Shown here piece by piece: positions 36,561 to 45,065 of a DNA stretch of 64,000 nt. The stretch covers positions 62,001-126,000 of the forward strand of contig NZ_FNWV01000004.1 of assembly GCF_900108555.1 (NCBI RefSeq). The letters run 5' to 3'. How positions within the stretch are numbered: position 1 is the stretch's first letter; each line of letters opens with the position of its first letter. A program made the position numbers and the translations under genes. The notes beneath the pieces were generated by a model, which did not search any database, was not told the origin of the DNA, and saw nothing but the letters and a program-made list of their open reading frames with translations. Source of the DNA: Ruminococcus flavefaciens (GTDB lineage: Bacteria; Bacillota; Clostridia; Oscillospirales; Ruminococcaceae).

Positions 36561-38945
36561 TCAGCTCTGCTCACTTACGAGAAGTGATATACGGTTCTGA
36601 AGGAGATCGATTATCTCATCAGCCTTCTTTTCGCCATTGATATAAGCCATTATTTCTTCATAAAGGATCATGGAAACATCAGGATCCACAGAACCGTTTA
36701 TCTTTGTTGTGCTAAGGATATAATCAACAATGAAATCCTTTTCCTTCTCATTAAGAGGATCTATCTTGATTTCCTTGCCATTTGAATAGATAGTAAGATC
36801 ATGTTCGACCACCTTGCCGTTCTCGTCCTTGTAAGTAGGCTTCTTCATGCTCTTTTCAGCTGCTTTATCAAATGCAGACTTGAGTGATGAGAATCCGCCC
36901 ATACCGTACGACTCATCATCTTCATCAGGTTCTTCAAAGAATGACTTGAGGAATTCCCAGCACTCATCCTTATTCTCGGATTTTACAGAAATACCTATGC
37001 TCTCATTGAAGGATAATACACCGCCTCTTCCGTCTGAGGAAGGAAATCCGACAAATGAGATATCACCTTCATAATTACCCTTGAGCTCTTGTGTATAACT
37101 TTCAAAATCATATAAATACATATTTCCAACGAGTGCCTTATTATTCTTGATATCTTCACTGCCGTAATAATTTGCTTCGTCTCCGTCTTCGTCTTCAAGA
37201 TCCTTTTCCGACGGGAACTTATCTATGAATGAAAGGAGCTTTTTGAAATCAGGAGTATCAAAGTTGCAGGTACCCTTTTCGTAATCTATAGCATCTGAAA
37301 GCATAGCTGTTGTCATTTCGAGCATAGATTCCTTAGAATCAGATTCAGTAAGCTTCATGCCCTCGGGGAGCTTATCATACTCTTCTATCATTTCGTCGAT
37401 AGTCCAGTTTTCCTTATCACAATTTGACTTCTTTGCAGCTAATGTCATTACAGAGAAAGAAGGTGAGAGATAATAGAGCTTTCCGTTTTTCTCGCAAGCC
37501 TGAAGAACATTAGGCATGATCTTGTCCTTGCTAAGATCGGGATCCTTATCCATATACTCATAAAGGTCTACAAAGAGTCCCTTATTGTAAAGGCTGTCGA
37601 AAAGTCCTGTATCATATGAAACAATAATGTCAGGTGCATTTCCTGAACCGATATCCTTTTTGAGCTGTGAAATGCCCATATTATTTATCTGACCGCTTTC
37701 CATATCATAGTCATCATACTTGCTGTAGTCTTGAACCTTAAATCTTACACCGTCATGTGACTTGTTGAAAGCAGTTACCTTAGAATTTACCTGCCAGTCG
37801 TCATAAAGTGTGGCAATTGTAATGACCTTGACATTTTCAAGCTCTGAAGCATCACGCTTTGTAAGTTTGTAAAAACCGTTTCCTGAATCTGACATATATT
37901 CGCTGTAATAAATGACATACTCATCGTTTCCTACAGGGATAAATGAGCTTACATATCCTGAACCCATATCAGAATCCACCCAGTTGATGAGCTCTGTTGC
38001 CTTGCCGTCTTTATCAATACCTGAGATACCCTGATCTGTCGACATAAAATACTTATACGTATCATTTCCGACGAACAATCCGCTTATGTCTGAATAGCCA
38101 AGATCATTAAAATCCATTCCCGAGTCTACTTTCTCAAAGCTATCTGCATTGAGGAACTGTACATTGCTTCCCTTGTTTGTACCGCCCATAACTGCGATCG
38201 TATCTTTGTCTACAGCCATAAATCTGCTGATCCAGTTAAAGTCGTCAAACTTGAGCTCCTGATCAAAGCTTCCGTCAGAATTCAGCGCAACATACGACTG
38301 ATCCATATCACCGTATATTGTAAGTATTGCCTTTCCGCCGCTGCATGGGCAGAAATCGCCTATGCTAAGTCCGCCTTCCTCTCTGGCGTAATCGTCAAGT
38401 CCCTTGATATCATTTTCAGCGAGTACCTTTCCTTCAAGGTCAACAGTATATAACTTGTATGTCTGCTTCATATTTTTTCTGAGCGCATCAAAGTCATATT
38501 TTTCGGGATCAAAGTTCGGATCATCATAGTCAGGCTTTTTCATGTCGCCGTAATCAGTGAACGTAGCCATTACAATTACGTTTCCGTCAGGAGCAAGATC
38601 TGCAATAGTGCTAACGTCCTCATCGTCCTTTATTCCGAGATCGATCTTGACCTCATCAAAATTAGTCATTGCAGCATCTGCAATATAGAATGTTGGTGTA
38701 GTGCTTTCATAGTTTCTTGTGTTTACGAAAACACGTCCGTCATCAAGCTTTGCCATACTGCTGACATTATCACACTCAATTCCTGTATCGAGCAGTTCAG
38801 CGCGGTAAGAAGTTGCCATTAACTGCTGAGATGTCTTTTTCTCATCTTTACTGTCTTCTTTCTTACCACATGAAACTGCTGAACCTGCTATTACTGCAAG
38901 TGCTGCGGATAATGCTGCGATACGTTTAGAAAAATTCTTTTCCAT
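36561..38945 (-). CDS. Solute-binding lipoprotein with propeller-like front half (operon B)
   Basis: 794 residues. Signal peptide with a good lipobox (AVSC, Cys26) followed by a Lys/Glu/Asp linker. Residues about 45-370 are repetitive with strand-like units (VFVNTRNYE, FYIADAAM, TYKLYTVDLEG, SYVALNSDG, VQFLNAD) suggestive of a seven- or eight-bladed propeller. Residues about 375-780 are a family-1 solute-binding fold (KVITIATLYDDWQVNSKVTAFN; NGKLYYLSPSFSVMTLAAKK; GKNKALVGNMYLYDFES-like). The last gene of operon B. Sensing or capture of an extracellular ligand is inferred. Confidence 0.75.
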   Translation of the reverse strand: MEKNFSKRIAALSAALAVIAGSAVSCGKKEDSKDEKKTSQQLMATSYRAELLDTGIECDNVSSMAKLDDGRVFVNTRNYESTTPTFYIADAAMTNFDEVKIDLGIKDDEDVSTIADLAPDGNVIVMATFTDYGDMKKPDYDDPNFDPEKYDFDALRKNMKQTYKLYTVDLEGKVLAENDIKGLDDYAREEGGLSIGDFCPCSGGKAILTIYGDMDQSYVALNSDGSFDQELKFDDFNWISRFMAVDKDTIAVMGGTNKGSNVQFLNADSFEKVDSGMDFNDLGYSDISGLFVGNDTYKYFMSTDQGISGIDKDGKATELINWVDSDMGSGYVSSFIPVGNDEYVIYYSEYMSDSGNGFYKLTKRDASELENVKVITIATLYDDWQVNSKVTAFNKSHDGVRFKVQDYSKYDDYDMESGQINNMGISQLKKDIGSGNAPDIIVSYDTGLFDSLYNKGLFVDLYEYMDKDPDLSKDKIMPNVLQACEKNGKLYYLSPSFSVMTLAAKKSNCDKENWTIDEMIEEYDKLPEGMKLTESDSKESMLEMTTAMLSDAIDYEKGTCNFDTPDFKKLLSFIDKFPSEKDLEDEDGDEANYYGSEDIKNNKALVGNMYLYDFESYTQELKGNYEGDISFVGFPSSDGRGGVLSFNESIGISVKSENKDECWEFLKSFFEEPDEDDESYGMGGFSSLKSAFDKAAEKSMKKPTYKDENGKVVEHDLTIYSNGKEIKIDPLNEKEKDFIVDYILSTTKINGSVDPDVSMILYEEIMAYINGEKKADEIIDLLQNRISLLVSEQS

Positions 38946-39006
38946 AATATTCCCTCATTTCAGTTTTTTTATAAATACTTTCTTTTGTTTGCCTCTGCTT
39001 TACGCT

Positions 39007-40146
39007 TCAGCTTTCTTTTTCTGTGGTCTGAGCCGCTTTTTTGGAGAACTTCTTTTTAAATTCGCTCCACTTTACTGACATATTGTCAGCCAAAGCTTTT
39101 TTCAGACCTGCTTTTTTTCTATTATATAACATGACCGCCTTTATAAGAAGTACTGCCAATGTTATAATCGGTATTATAAGAAGGAGCCTTCGTGCTCCGT
39201 AAATGAATGACAGTTTGAGGTCGATTATTCTCGAAGCATTTTCCCAGTAAGGGTAAATAATGTCTTCCCTGACCACAACATTGTCCTCTAATTTTTTCAG
39301 TGCCTTGATCCTTTTACTCGGTTCAAAGCGAGTGACATTGTTTACTATTTTTATCTTGCCCTTATAAACTTCGGCACATTTATCCTTTACGACATTGTAT
39401 GTAAAATTCTCAACAGGCTCGGGAGATATACACTCGTAGCAGGTGACCCTGTTAAGCTCCGTGCTGCTGCTCTGTCCAAAAGCATCATTTCCGCCGCCGA
39501 ATATCATTTTAGCCGCATCATATGAGATATAAGCTTTCGGAGTTTTGCCTGCACAGTTTTTCTCCGCTTTTGTTTCGGGAAAGTCGATAACTCCCGAAAC
39601 GAACAGTTTAACATTATTTATGTAAAGGTTCTTGCCTGCGATATCATCAGAACCGTATAACGAAAATGCCACCTGACGATCTACAACGACTCCTGTTTTC
39701 ATAAGGTCATCGTCTTCAAAGAATGCTCCTGTAAGAAGATCGAAATCTCTGAAAAAGAAGAACTTTCCGCCAACAGCCGTTATATCCGCTTCTGTAGTTC
39801 CGAGGTCATCACCGCTTATTACAGCTTTTCCTACCGGATTGCTGTAAGCGTACGGGACAAGCGTCTTTCCTTCCTCAGGTTCTATCGAAGCCTCTTTAAG
39901 CTTGGCATAAAACTCGGCTTTCATGCTTTCGACGCTTTTCAGATCAAAGCCTGACTCCTTGCCAAAGAAACAGCTTACCTGTCCGAAATCTTTCTTGCTC
40001 TCGTTTTTCCAGCGTTCAGCCGCATAATTATATTTCTGAGCTCTTGCTGCGGAGCTTCCGACTGCTGTGAGTATTATCGCACCCACTACAGCAGCGGCAT
40101 TTACCGCAGCTATTATCTTATGTCTCAGTTTGAACTTTGATCTCAT
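39007..40146 (-). CDS. Orphan MacB/FtsX-like ectodomain protein with two membrane segments
   Basis: 379 residues from the ATG at 40146 (AAGGTGG upstream; a GTG at 40158 is the alternative). One membrane segment at residues 10-30, a MacB periplasmic-core-like domain at about 40-310 (DITAVGGKFFFFRDFDLLTG; GVVVDRQVAFSLYGSDDIAG; VSGVIDFPET), and a second segment near 318-340 with a basic tail. MacB and FtsX need four segments; two are missing, so it is not a complete permease. It is 13 nt after an HlyD-like adaptor, which fits the MacAB pairing, but no ATPase is in the operon. Confidence 0.7.
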   Translation of the reverse strand: MRSKFKLRHKIIAAVNAAAVVGAIILTAVGSSAARAQKYNYAAERWKNESKKDFGQVSCFFGKESGFDLKSVESMKAEFYAKLKEASIEPEEGKTLVPYAYSNPVGKAVISGDDLGTTEADITAVGGKFFFFRDFDLLTGAFFEDDDLMKTGVVVDRQVAFSLYGSDDIAGKNLYINNVKLFVSGVIDFPETKAEKNCAGKTPKAYISYDAAKMIFGGGNDAFGQSSSTELNRVTCYECISPEPVENFTYNVVKDKCAEVYKGKIKIVNNVTRFEPSKRIKALKKLEDNVVVREDIIYPYWENASRIIDLKLSFIYGARRLLLIIPIITLAVLLIKAVMLYNRKKAGLKKALADNMSVKWSEFKKKFSKKAAQTTEKES

Positions 40147-40159
40147 AAGGTCCACCACC

Positions 40160-41893
40160 TTATTTATCCTTCATGCGTATCTGATCGCCTGCACTGATAG
40201 GCTTGCTGGCTGCGGTTATAACATAATCATCTCTGCTTACACCGCCTGAAACAGCACATGAAGTAGCGTCCTTAGCCTCTACATTTACATTGACTTTCTC
40301 AACGTAGTAGCGATTTCCGAGAGGTGTATTCTTTGTACGAACTTTATATAAATACGCGTCTGCACCGTTATCGGATTTTACTGCACTTCTCGGAACTATC
40401 GCATCATATGTTCCTGTGCCCAGCGGTATTGAAAGCGTCAGCTCTTCGCCTGCTTCAACATCACCTGTTACAGCAAATACGAGCTCCTTGTTCTTTGAAT
40501 TTGTTGTATCGTTCTTTATATCGGTAAGAACAGCTTCTATATCGTCACCGTAGTTATTGAGTATATCAGCTTTAATACCCTTTTTGACCTTCTTCAGATA
40601 CTGATTTTCAACGGATATCTTTACTGTAAAGCCGTCCTCAACAAGGTCGATAACTGCAAGTGGGTCGCCTTCTGTAGTTGTTGCATCAGGCTGAACGTTT
40701 ATGGAATTAACAACGCCCGAATACTTGGACTTGACCTCAGTAGCCTTGCTTTCCTTCTTCATCTTGTCAACTTTTTCCTGAAGCTTTTCAATATTCTTTT
40801 TCTTTGCCGCAAAATCAAGATCGTTCTTCTTGTCTGTTATTGAGTTTTTCTTCTTTTCAGCATCAAGATCAATGATAAGCTTTTCAAGTGCATTCTGCTT
40901 TGTAACTACATCTTCTGCAAGCGTCTCATATGATGATGTGCTCTTATCGCCGTATTCTGCCTCATAATCAGCTATCCTGCTGTTAAGATCAGCTATAGGA
41001 CCTTCCAGATCATTAAGACGTGATTCAAGGTCGCTGCGCACTGAGTTCTTCTTGTCATTGTAAGCGCGTTCCGCTTCTTCTCTTGCAGCCTGCTTTGCAT
41101 CACGCTCAGCCTTTGCGATCTCAAAGTTTGCACTGTCACTTCCGAGAAGTGTCTGATATGTTTCTGCTGCGTCCTTGTATTCGGAATCAGCAAATGTAAA
41201 ATCACTGTAAAGTGCAGGAAGCTCGCCGACATACTCATATGGTGCTTCTTCATAGTTATTCATGCGTATAGCCTTGACAGCTGAATCAAGCTTTTCCTGC
41301 TCGGCTTTGAGCTTAGCGAGCTCAGTCTTGTTTGAGTTGTATTCTGATTTTGCATAGGAAGCATTTGCTTCGTTTACTCTTGCCGCATCACGCTTTGCAA
41401 CAGCTGCATTAAGTGCCTCACGGGCAGCCTTGATATCTTGATTTTTTTCCGAATAATCCACAGGATCTACAAGAAGAGCTGTTTCATATTCAAGCTTTGC
41501 CTTGTCGAGATCAGCTTCTGCGGTTTCAAGCTTATCATTAGAAACAGTATTTATAGTAAAGAGCACATCTCCTTTCTGCACTTCCTGTCCCTTTTTGATA
41601 TGTATCTTCTCAACGACTCTGTTTCCCTCAACGGTTACGTTGTAAGACTGATTAGCCTCTACCGTGCCGTTTTTTTCTATACGCTCGGTAAGCTTTCCCG
41701 AGGTAACATTCTCTGTTGATATCTCAGCCAGAGACTTGTTCATTATCGTATTTGAGAAGAAAGTAAGAACAAGCATTACCGCAAGAAAAATGATAATGAC
41801 TGTCTTTATGATATCTCTTCTTTTTTCGGGCGACATTTTTTCTTTTTCATCGCCCAAAAGCTTTATATCCTTAACTTCTTTTGTCTCATTCAT
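40160..41893 (-). CDS. HlyD/MacA-like membrane fusion protein with long coiled coil
   Basis: 577 residues. One membrane anchor at about residues 30-50, a split barrel/lipoyl-like unit (residues about 85-115 and 395-420: VVEKIHIKKGQEVQKGDVLF; KYSGVVNSINVQPDAT), and a long coiled coil between them (about 120-385; Lys, Glu, Ala-rich). Adaptors of this family pair with MacB-type ABC exporters. In a Gram-positive cell it would bridge membrane and wall. It lies between sugar-type permeases and the MacB-like ectodomain gene, an unusual context. Confidence 0.8.
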   Translation of the reverse strand: MNETKEVKDIKLLGDEKEKMSPEKRRDIIKTVIIIFLAVMLVLTFFSNTIMNKSLAEISTENVTSGKLTERIEKNGTVEANQSYNVTVEGNRVVEKIHIKKGQEVQKGDVLFTINTVSNDKLETAEADLDKAKLEYETALLVDPVDYSEKNQDIKAAREALNAAVAKRDAARVNEANASYAKSEYNSNKTELAKLKAEQEKLDSAVKAIRMNNYEEAPYEYVGELPALYSDFTFADSEYKDAAETYQTLLGSDSANFEIAKAERDAKQAAREEAERAYNDKKNSVRSDLESRLNDLEGPIADLNSRIADYEAEYGDKSTSSYETLAEDVVTKQNALEKLIIDLDAEKKKNSITDKKNDLDFAAKKKNIEKLQEKVDKMKKESKATEVKSKYSGVVNSINVQPDATTTEGDPLAVIDLVEDGFTVKISVENQYLKKVKKGIKADILNNYGDDIEAVLTDIKNDTTNSKNKELVFAVTGDVEAGEELTLSIPLGTGTYDAIVPRSAVKSDNGADAYLYKVRTKNTPLGNRYYVEKVNVNVEAKDATSCAVSGGVSRDDYVITAASKPISAGDQIRMKDK

Positions 41894-41972
41894 ATTATTA
41901 CTCCTTCTGAGAGAATAGCTTTGACAACTGTTCTTAAATATATTATCGTGTACTTTTCAACTTTTTCTCAAC

Positions 41973-42884
41973 TCAGCCCTTTATTCCTCCCGAATAGGTT
42001 ATACCCTCAACCAGGTAATCCTCTCCGTAAAGGAACATCAGTATGGTAGGTATCATGTACACTGTTCCTACAGCAAAGGCAAGTCCTATATCTCCTGTAT
42101 TTATCTGTGACAGGAATACCGAAAGCGGATGATAGGTGCTTTCCTTCATAAGTACAAGAGGCTGTTCCACCATGTTCCAGTAATCAATGAATACAAGCAT
42201 TGCTATGGAAGCTATCGCGCCCTTGCAAAGCGGTACATATATCTTTGTGAGTATCTTGAACTCGCCTGCACCGTCAAGCTTAGCAGCCTCAACATACGAA
42301 ATAGGTATACGTCTCATTACCTTTGTCAGCAGGAATATGCTGAACGGCGAGAATATAGCAGGAAGTATGATAGCCTTTCTCGTTTCCAGCATACCGAACT
42401 TATCCGCTACAAGGAAATTAGGTACAAGAGTTACCTGATACGGCATTATCATAAGGATTATGTATGCAAAAAAGATAATGCCCTTGAACTTGTTCGGATA
42501 TCTTGAAAATCCGTATGAAGTAAGTATCGCAACAAGCATCTGAAAAACTGTTATCGGTACTGTAAGGATAACGGAATTCCAGAACTTGATAAGATAATCC
42601 GAATTCTGTATCAATACTGCTTTATACTGATCAAAAGTAACTTTATCAGGTATGAGCTTCAGATTAACATTACTTGATATGAATGTTTTTTGCTTCTCTG
42701 TCATATTTGAGAACATCGCGCCGTAATTCGCCGTTATCTCATTTGAAGTCATAAATGAATTTGCGATAGTCACCACTGTCGGGAAAAGGAACAATACTGC
42801 AACAAGCAGTATAAAGATGAGAACTATTATATCGAACATCTTTCCCCGCCTTTTTTTATCGGGTATCGGTAATCTGAGCCCCAT
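41973..42884 (-). CDS. Sugar ABC transporter permease, MalG type (operon B)
   Basis: 303 residues, six membrane segments, EAA loop EAAKLDGAGEFKILTKIYV near residue 195. An extracytoplasmic loop of about 50 residues follows segment 1. The start overlaps the stop of its partner permease. No ATPase is encoded, as in operon A. Its 3' neighbour is an HlyD-like adaptor rather than a solute-binding protein. Confidence 0.85.
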   Translation of the reverse strand: MGLRLPIPDKKRRGKMFDIIVLIFILLVAVLFLFPTVVTIANSFMTSNEITANYGAMFSNMTEKQKTFISSNVNLKLIPDKVTFDQYKAVLIQNSDYLIKFWNSVILTVPITVFQMLVAILTSYGFSRYPNKFKGIIFFAYIILMIMPYQVTLVPNFLVADKFGMLETRKAIILPAIFSPFSIFLLTKVMRRIPISYVEAAKLDGAGEFKILTKIYVPLCKGAIASIAMLVFIDYWNMVEQPLVLMKESTYHPLSVFLSQINTGDIGLAFAVGTVYMIPTILMFLYGEDYLVEGITYSGGIKG

Positions 42885-43771
42885 CAGTTCTCCACATCCT
42901 TTCCGAAGATATTCTCCGCGATGAGGAGTATAGCCATGACGACTATCATAACAAGTGCAAAGAGCACTGCCGCTGCTGAAAGCTTCTGATAATCCAGACT
43001 GTTGAAGGTATTATTCATAAAGTGCTGGAGCATATAAAGCTTATCCTGCGGATAATTGCCTGTAAGCAGATATACCTCTCTGAATATCTTGAATGAATTT
43101 ATCATTGAAAGGATAAGTACGAAAAGTATCGTCGGTGAAAGGTATCTCAGCTTGATATGTACGAATTTGTAGAGACTGCTTGCACCTTCAAGGTCAGCGA
43201 CCTCTATTATATCACGAGGTATAGCGCAAAGTGCCGACATGAACAGTATCATATTATATCCGAGGTTTTTCCAGAGGAACATACATATGATGATGACCTG
43301 TCCGTAAGGAGACTTTATCCAGTCTATACCGTGTCCGCCAAATTTCTCTATTATCTGATTGATAGTACCGTGATTATGGAAAAGAACCTGCCATACAAGA
43401 ACTACCGATGCCGTCGGTACCATGAGCGGACTCAGGAAAAATGTTCTGAATATACTTTTACCGGGTATCTTCCTCTCAAGAAGCATCGCAAGCCCAAGAG
43501 AAAGTATCACCGAAAGCGGAACTGCAACAAGTGAAAAGAACGCTGTATTCTTTACCGCCTTTGTGAAAGCAACATTGTGGAAAAGCTTGGTGTAATTTTC
43601 AAGCCCTACAAACTCTTTCAGTACAGGGTTGTTGATCAGAGAATAGTATATTACTATGCAGAACGGAACAATGAAGAATACCAATACTCCGATAAGGCTC
43701 GGCATAATACAGACGTTGCTGAAAATGCGCTCACCCCTTCTTCCGCACTGATTTTTTGTTTTATTTTTCAT
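42884..43771 (-). CDS. Sugar ABC transporter permease, MalF type (operon B)
   Basis: 295 residues, six membrane segments, EAA loop weakly recognisable (EVADLEGASSLYKFVHIKL) near residue 205. GAGG precedes the ATG. It is the first gene of operon B, with a leader of about 336 nt from the predicted start near 44107. Confidence 0.85.
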   Translation of the reverse strand: MKNKTKNQCGRRGERIFSNVCIMPSLIGVLVFFIVPFCIVIYYSLINNPVLKEFVGLENYTKLFHNVAFTKAVKNTAFFSLVAVPLSVILSLGLAMLLERKIPGKSIFRTFFLSPLMVPTASVVLVWQVLFHNHGTINQIIEKFGGHGIDWIKSPYGQVIIICMFLWKNLGYNMILFMSALCAIPRDIIEVADLEGASSLYKFVHIKLRYLSPTILFVLILSMINSFKIFREVYLLTGNYPQDKLYMLQHFMNNTFNSLDYQKLSAAAVLFALVMIVVMAILLIAENIFGKDVEN

Positions 43772-43810
43772 TTGAATACAACCTCACAAAAAATCTTTTG
43801 TTCTGAAATT

Positions 43811-43882
43811 ATCTTTTCATTCATCTTTTTCAGACTCCGTATAATTAGTGTATCCAAAGACCGAAAAAGACGATGAAAAGAT
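43811..43882. repeat. Near-perfect inverted repeat in the operon B leader
   Basis: Arms of about 20 bases (43811-43831 and 43863-43882) match with one shifted base and one mismatch; each begins ATCTTTTCAT and the mate ends ATGAAAAGAT. The 31-base centre holds a TATAAT-like sequence on the plus strand. It is about 40-110 nt upstream of the first operon B gene. It could be a terminator-like hairpin, a small MITE, or an mRNA stabiliser. Confidence 0.6.
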
Positions 43883-44113
43883 ATATTTTTTTGTTTTAAC
43901 AGAATTAAAACTATATCGTATTATTTACCCCTCCGTTTCTAAAATAACTCCCCGAGCATGATCCCTATATCATACTCCGCATTTTCAGTCCTGCTGTCTG
44001 AAAAAATACTCTTGCATATAATAAACAAATGAAATAGCAAATTTTGTGCATTGATACAAAAATTTTTTCATTCCTGACAAAAACAAAACTGAAACAATAT
44101 CTCTCAATTATCT

Positions 44114-44142
44114 ATAATATAACATTGACAAAGGATTGTCAA
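44114..44142 (-). promoter_or_regulatory. Operon B promoter overlapping a palindrome
   Basis: Minus strand TTGACA, 17 bases, TATTAT. The -35 is covered by a perfect palindrome at 44125-44142 (TTGACAA, 4-base centre, TTGTCAA), an operator-like position for a repressor. Predicted start near 44107. Confidence 0.7.
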
Positions 44143-44503
44143 GTTTATAGTAAGACTTTTTTCTCTTTCAGAGACAAAATCTTAATCTTTTTCAAGACAT
44201 TGCTGTTTCTGCTCAAAAATTTTGTAACATTATTATAACACAAATTTTCTGTTTTCTTTAGTATGTTACCATTGTACAACATCTGCATGACATTAACGTG
44301 ACTTTTACATTACAAAATCGTCACTTTTCTGTTTTTTCCGATCTGTACTCAAACTCCCTATTATATAAGACGCATATTATGCCCATTTTGTGACAAATTT
44401 TTTATTCTTTTTAAAGCGCAGGACATTTAATCAGCATTTTGTCACCTGAACATCTTAACGAAGAAAAAAAATTAGTCAATATGACTTTTTTTTGATTATG
44501 CTA
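44143..44503. other. AT-rich intergenic stretch without recognised genes
   Basis: About 360 bases of low-GC DNA between the operon B promoter and the tRNA promoter. It contains several GTGAC/GTCAC-like short inverted motifs (near 44289-44330) but no ribosome site with an open frame of convincing quality and no hairpin with a clean U-tract. Confidence 0.5.
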
Positions 44504-44532
44504 TTGACATTACGCTTAGAATGTGGTAGAAT
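44504..44532 (+). promoter_or_regulatory. Promoter of the tRNA cluster
   Basis: TTGACA, 17 bases, TAGAAT on the plus strand, with the tRNA-Gly 5' end 20 bases after the -10. Confidence 0.75.
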
Positions 44533-44552
44533 ATTTTCTGTTGAAACGCCGT

Positions 44553-44626
44553 GCGGGTGTAGTTCAATGGTAGAATGTCAGCCTTCCAAGCTGAACACGT
44601 GGGTTCGATTCCCATCACCCGCTCCA
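44553..44626 (+). tRNA. tRNA-Gly (anticodon TCC)
   Basis: Cloverleaf with acceptor GCGGGTG / CACCCGC, anticodon stem TCAGC / GCTGA and loop CTTCCAA (anticodon TCC), T-loop TTCGATT, and an encoded CCA at 44624-44626. First of three tRNA genes. Confidence 0.95.
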
Positions 44627-44661
44627 TTTATTTAGCAGCTATGGCTGCTAATCTTTTCTAT

Positions 44662-44738
44662 GCGCCTTTAACTCAGCTGGATAGAGTAACTGCCTTCTAA
44701 GCAGTAAGCCGCTGGTTCGAATCCAGCAAGGCGCGCCA
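44662..44738 (+). tRNA. tRNA-Arg (anticodon TCT)
   Basis: Acceptor GCGCCTT / AAGGCGC, anticodon stem ACTGC / GCAGT with loop CTTCTAA (anticodon TCT), T-loop TTCGAAT, encoded CCA at 44736-44738. A hairpin (TAGCAGC / GCTGCTA, near 44632-44650) lies between it and tRNA-Gly. Confidence 0.95.
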
Positions 44739-44741
44739 AAC

Positions 44742-44788
44742 CGAAACTCTCCGTTACTTGACTCCATCTAATGGAGAGCTTCGTTTTT
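44742..44788 (+). terminator. Terminator-like hairpin between tRNA-Arg and tRNA-His
   Basis: CGAAACTCTCC pairs with GGAGAGCTTCG (one mismatch) and is followed by five T. It contains an inner palindrome CTCCAT / ATGGAG. A separate promoter for tRNA-His was not seen, so it probably relies on read-through or the hairpin helps processing. Confidence 0.55.
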
Positions 44789-44802
44789 ATTTATTGAATA
44801 TG

Positions 44803-44876
44803 GTGGGTGTAGCTTAGCTGGTTAAAGCGTCGGATTGTGGTCCCGAAGACCGTGGGTTCGAATCCCATCTCCCACC
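44803..44876 (+). tRNA. tRNA-His (anticodon GTG), no encoded CCA
   Basis: Anticodon loop TTGTGGT (anticodon GTG), D-arm GCTTAGCTGG, T-arm with TTCGAAT. The extra G at 44802 opposite the discriminator C at 44876 is the His identity element. Unlike the two upstream tRNAs the 3' CCA is not encoded (CTC follows). An A-C mismatch sits at the end of the anticodon stem and a T-T at acceptor position 6. Confidence 0.9.
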
Positions 44877-44900
44877 CTCAGCGGGGAGCCCCCGCAGGCA

Positions 44901-44934
44901 AGTCGCGTTTCAGTTTTACTGGAACGCGACTTTT
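44901..44934 (+). terminator. Terminator of the tRNA cluster
   Basis: Long stem (AGTCGCGTT / AACGCGACT with extra pairs CAGT / ACTG) and four T. It is about 25 bases after tRNA-His. Confidence 0.8.
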
Positions 44935-44982
44935 CGCCGCGTATAATACTTTTTATGTAAGTTTAGTTTATGACACATAACG

Positions 44983-45010
44983 GCACTTTCGAGAGATCGG
45001 AAGTGCTTTT
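44983..45010 (+). terminator. Second plus-strand terminator
   Basis: GCACTT / AAGTGC with inner CGA / TCG around a GAGA loop, followed by TTTTTCG. A back-up for the tRNA terminator or the end of an unseen short transcript. Confidence 0.55.
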
Positions 45011-45037
45011 TCGTTGTTTTACTAATATTTTCCTAAT

Positions 45038-45062
45038 AAAAAAGCCCCTAAAAAGGGGCTTT
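45038..45062 (-). terminator. Terminator of the LRR surface-protein gene
   Basis: Arms AGCCCCT / AGGGGCT with a 4-nt loop and six U on the minus strand; it abuts the stop at 45066. Confidence 0.85.
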
Positions 45063-45065
45063 TGG

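Noticed and set aside
44289-44330. GTGAC ... GTCAC inverted motif in the AT-rich gap
   Set aside because: Short arms with a long, AT-rich centre; expected by chance in such DNA.
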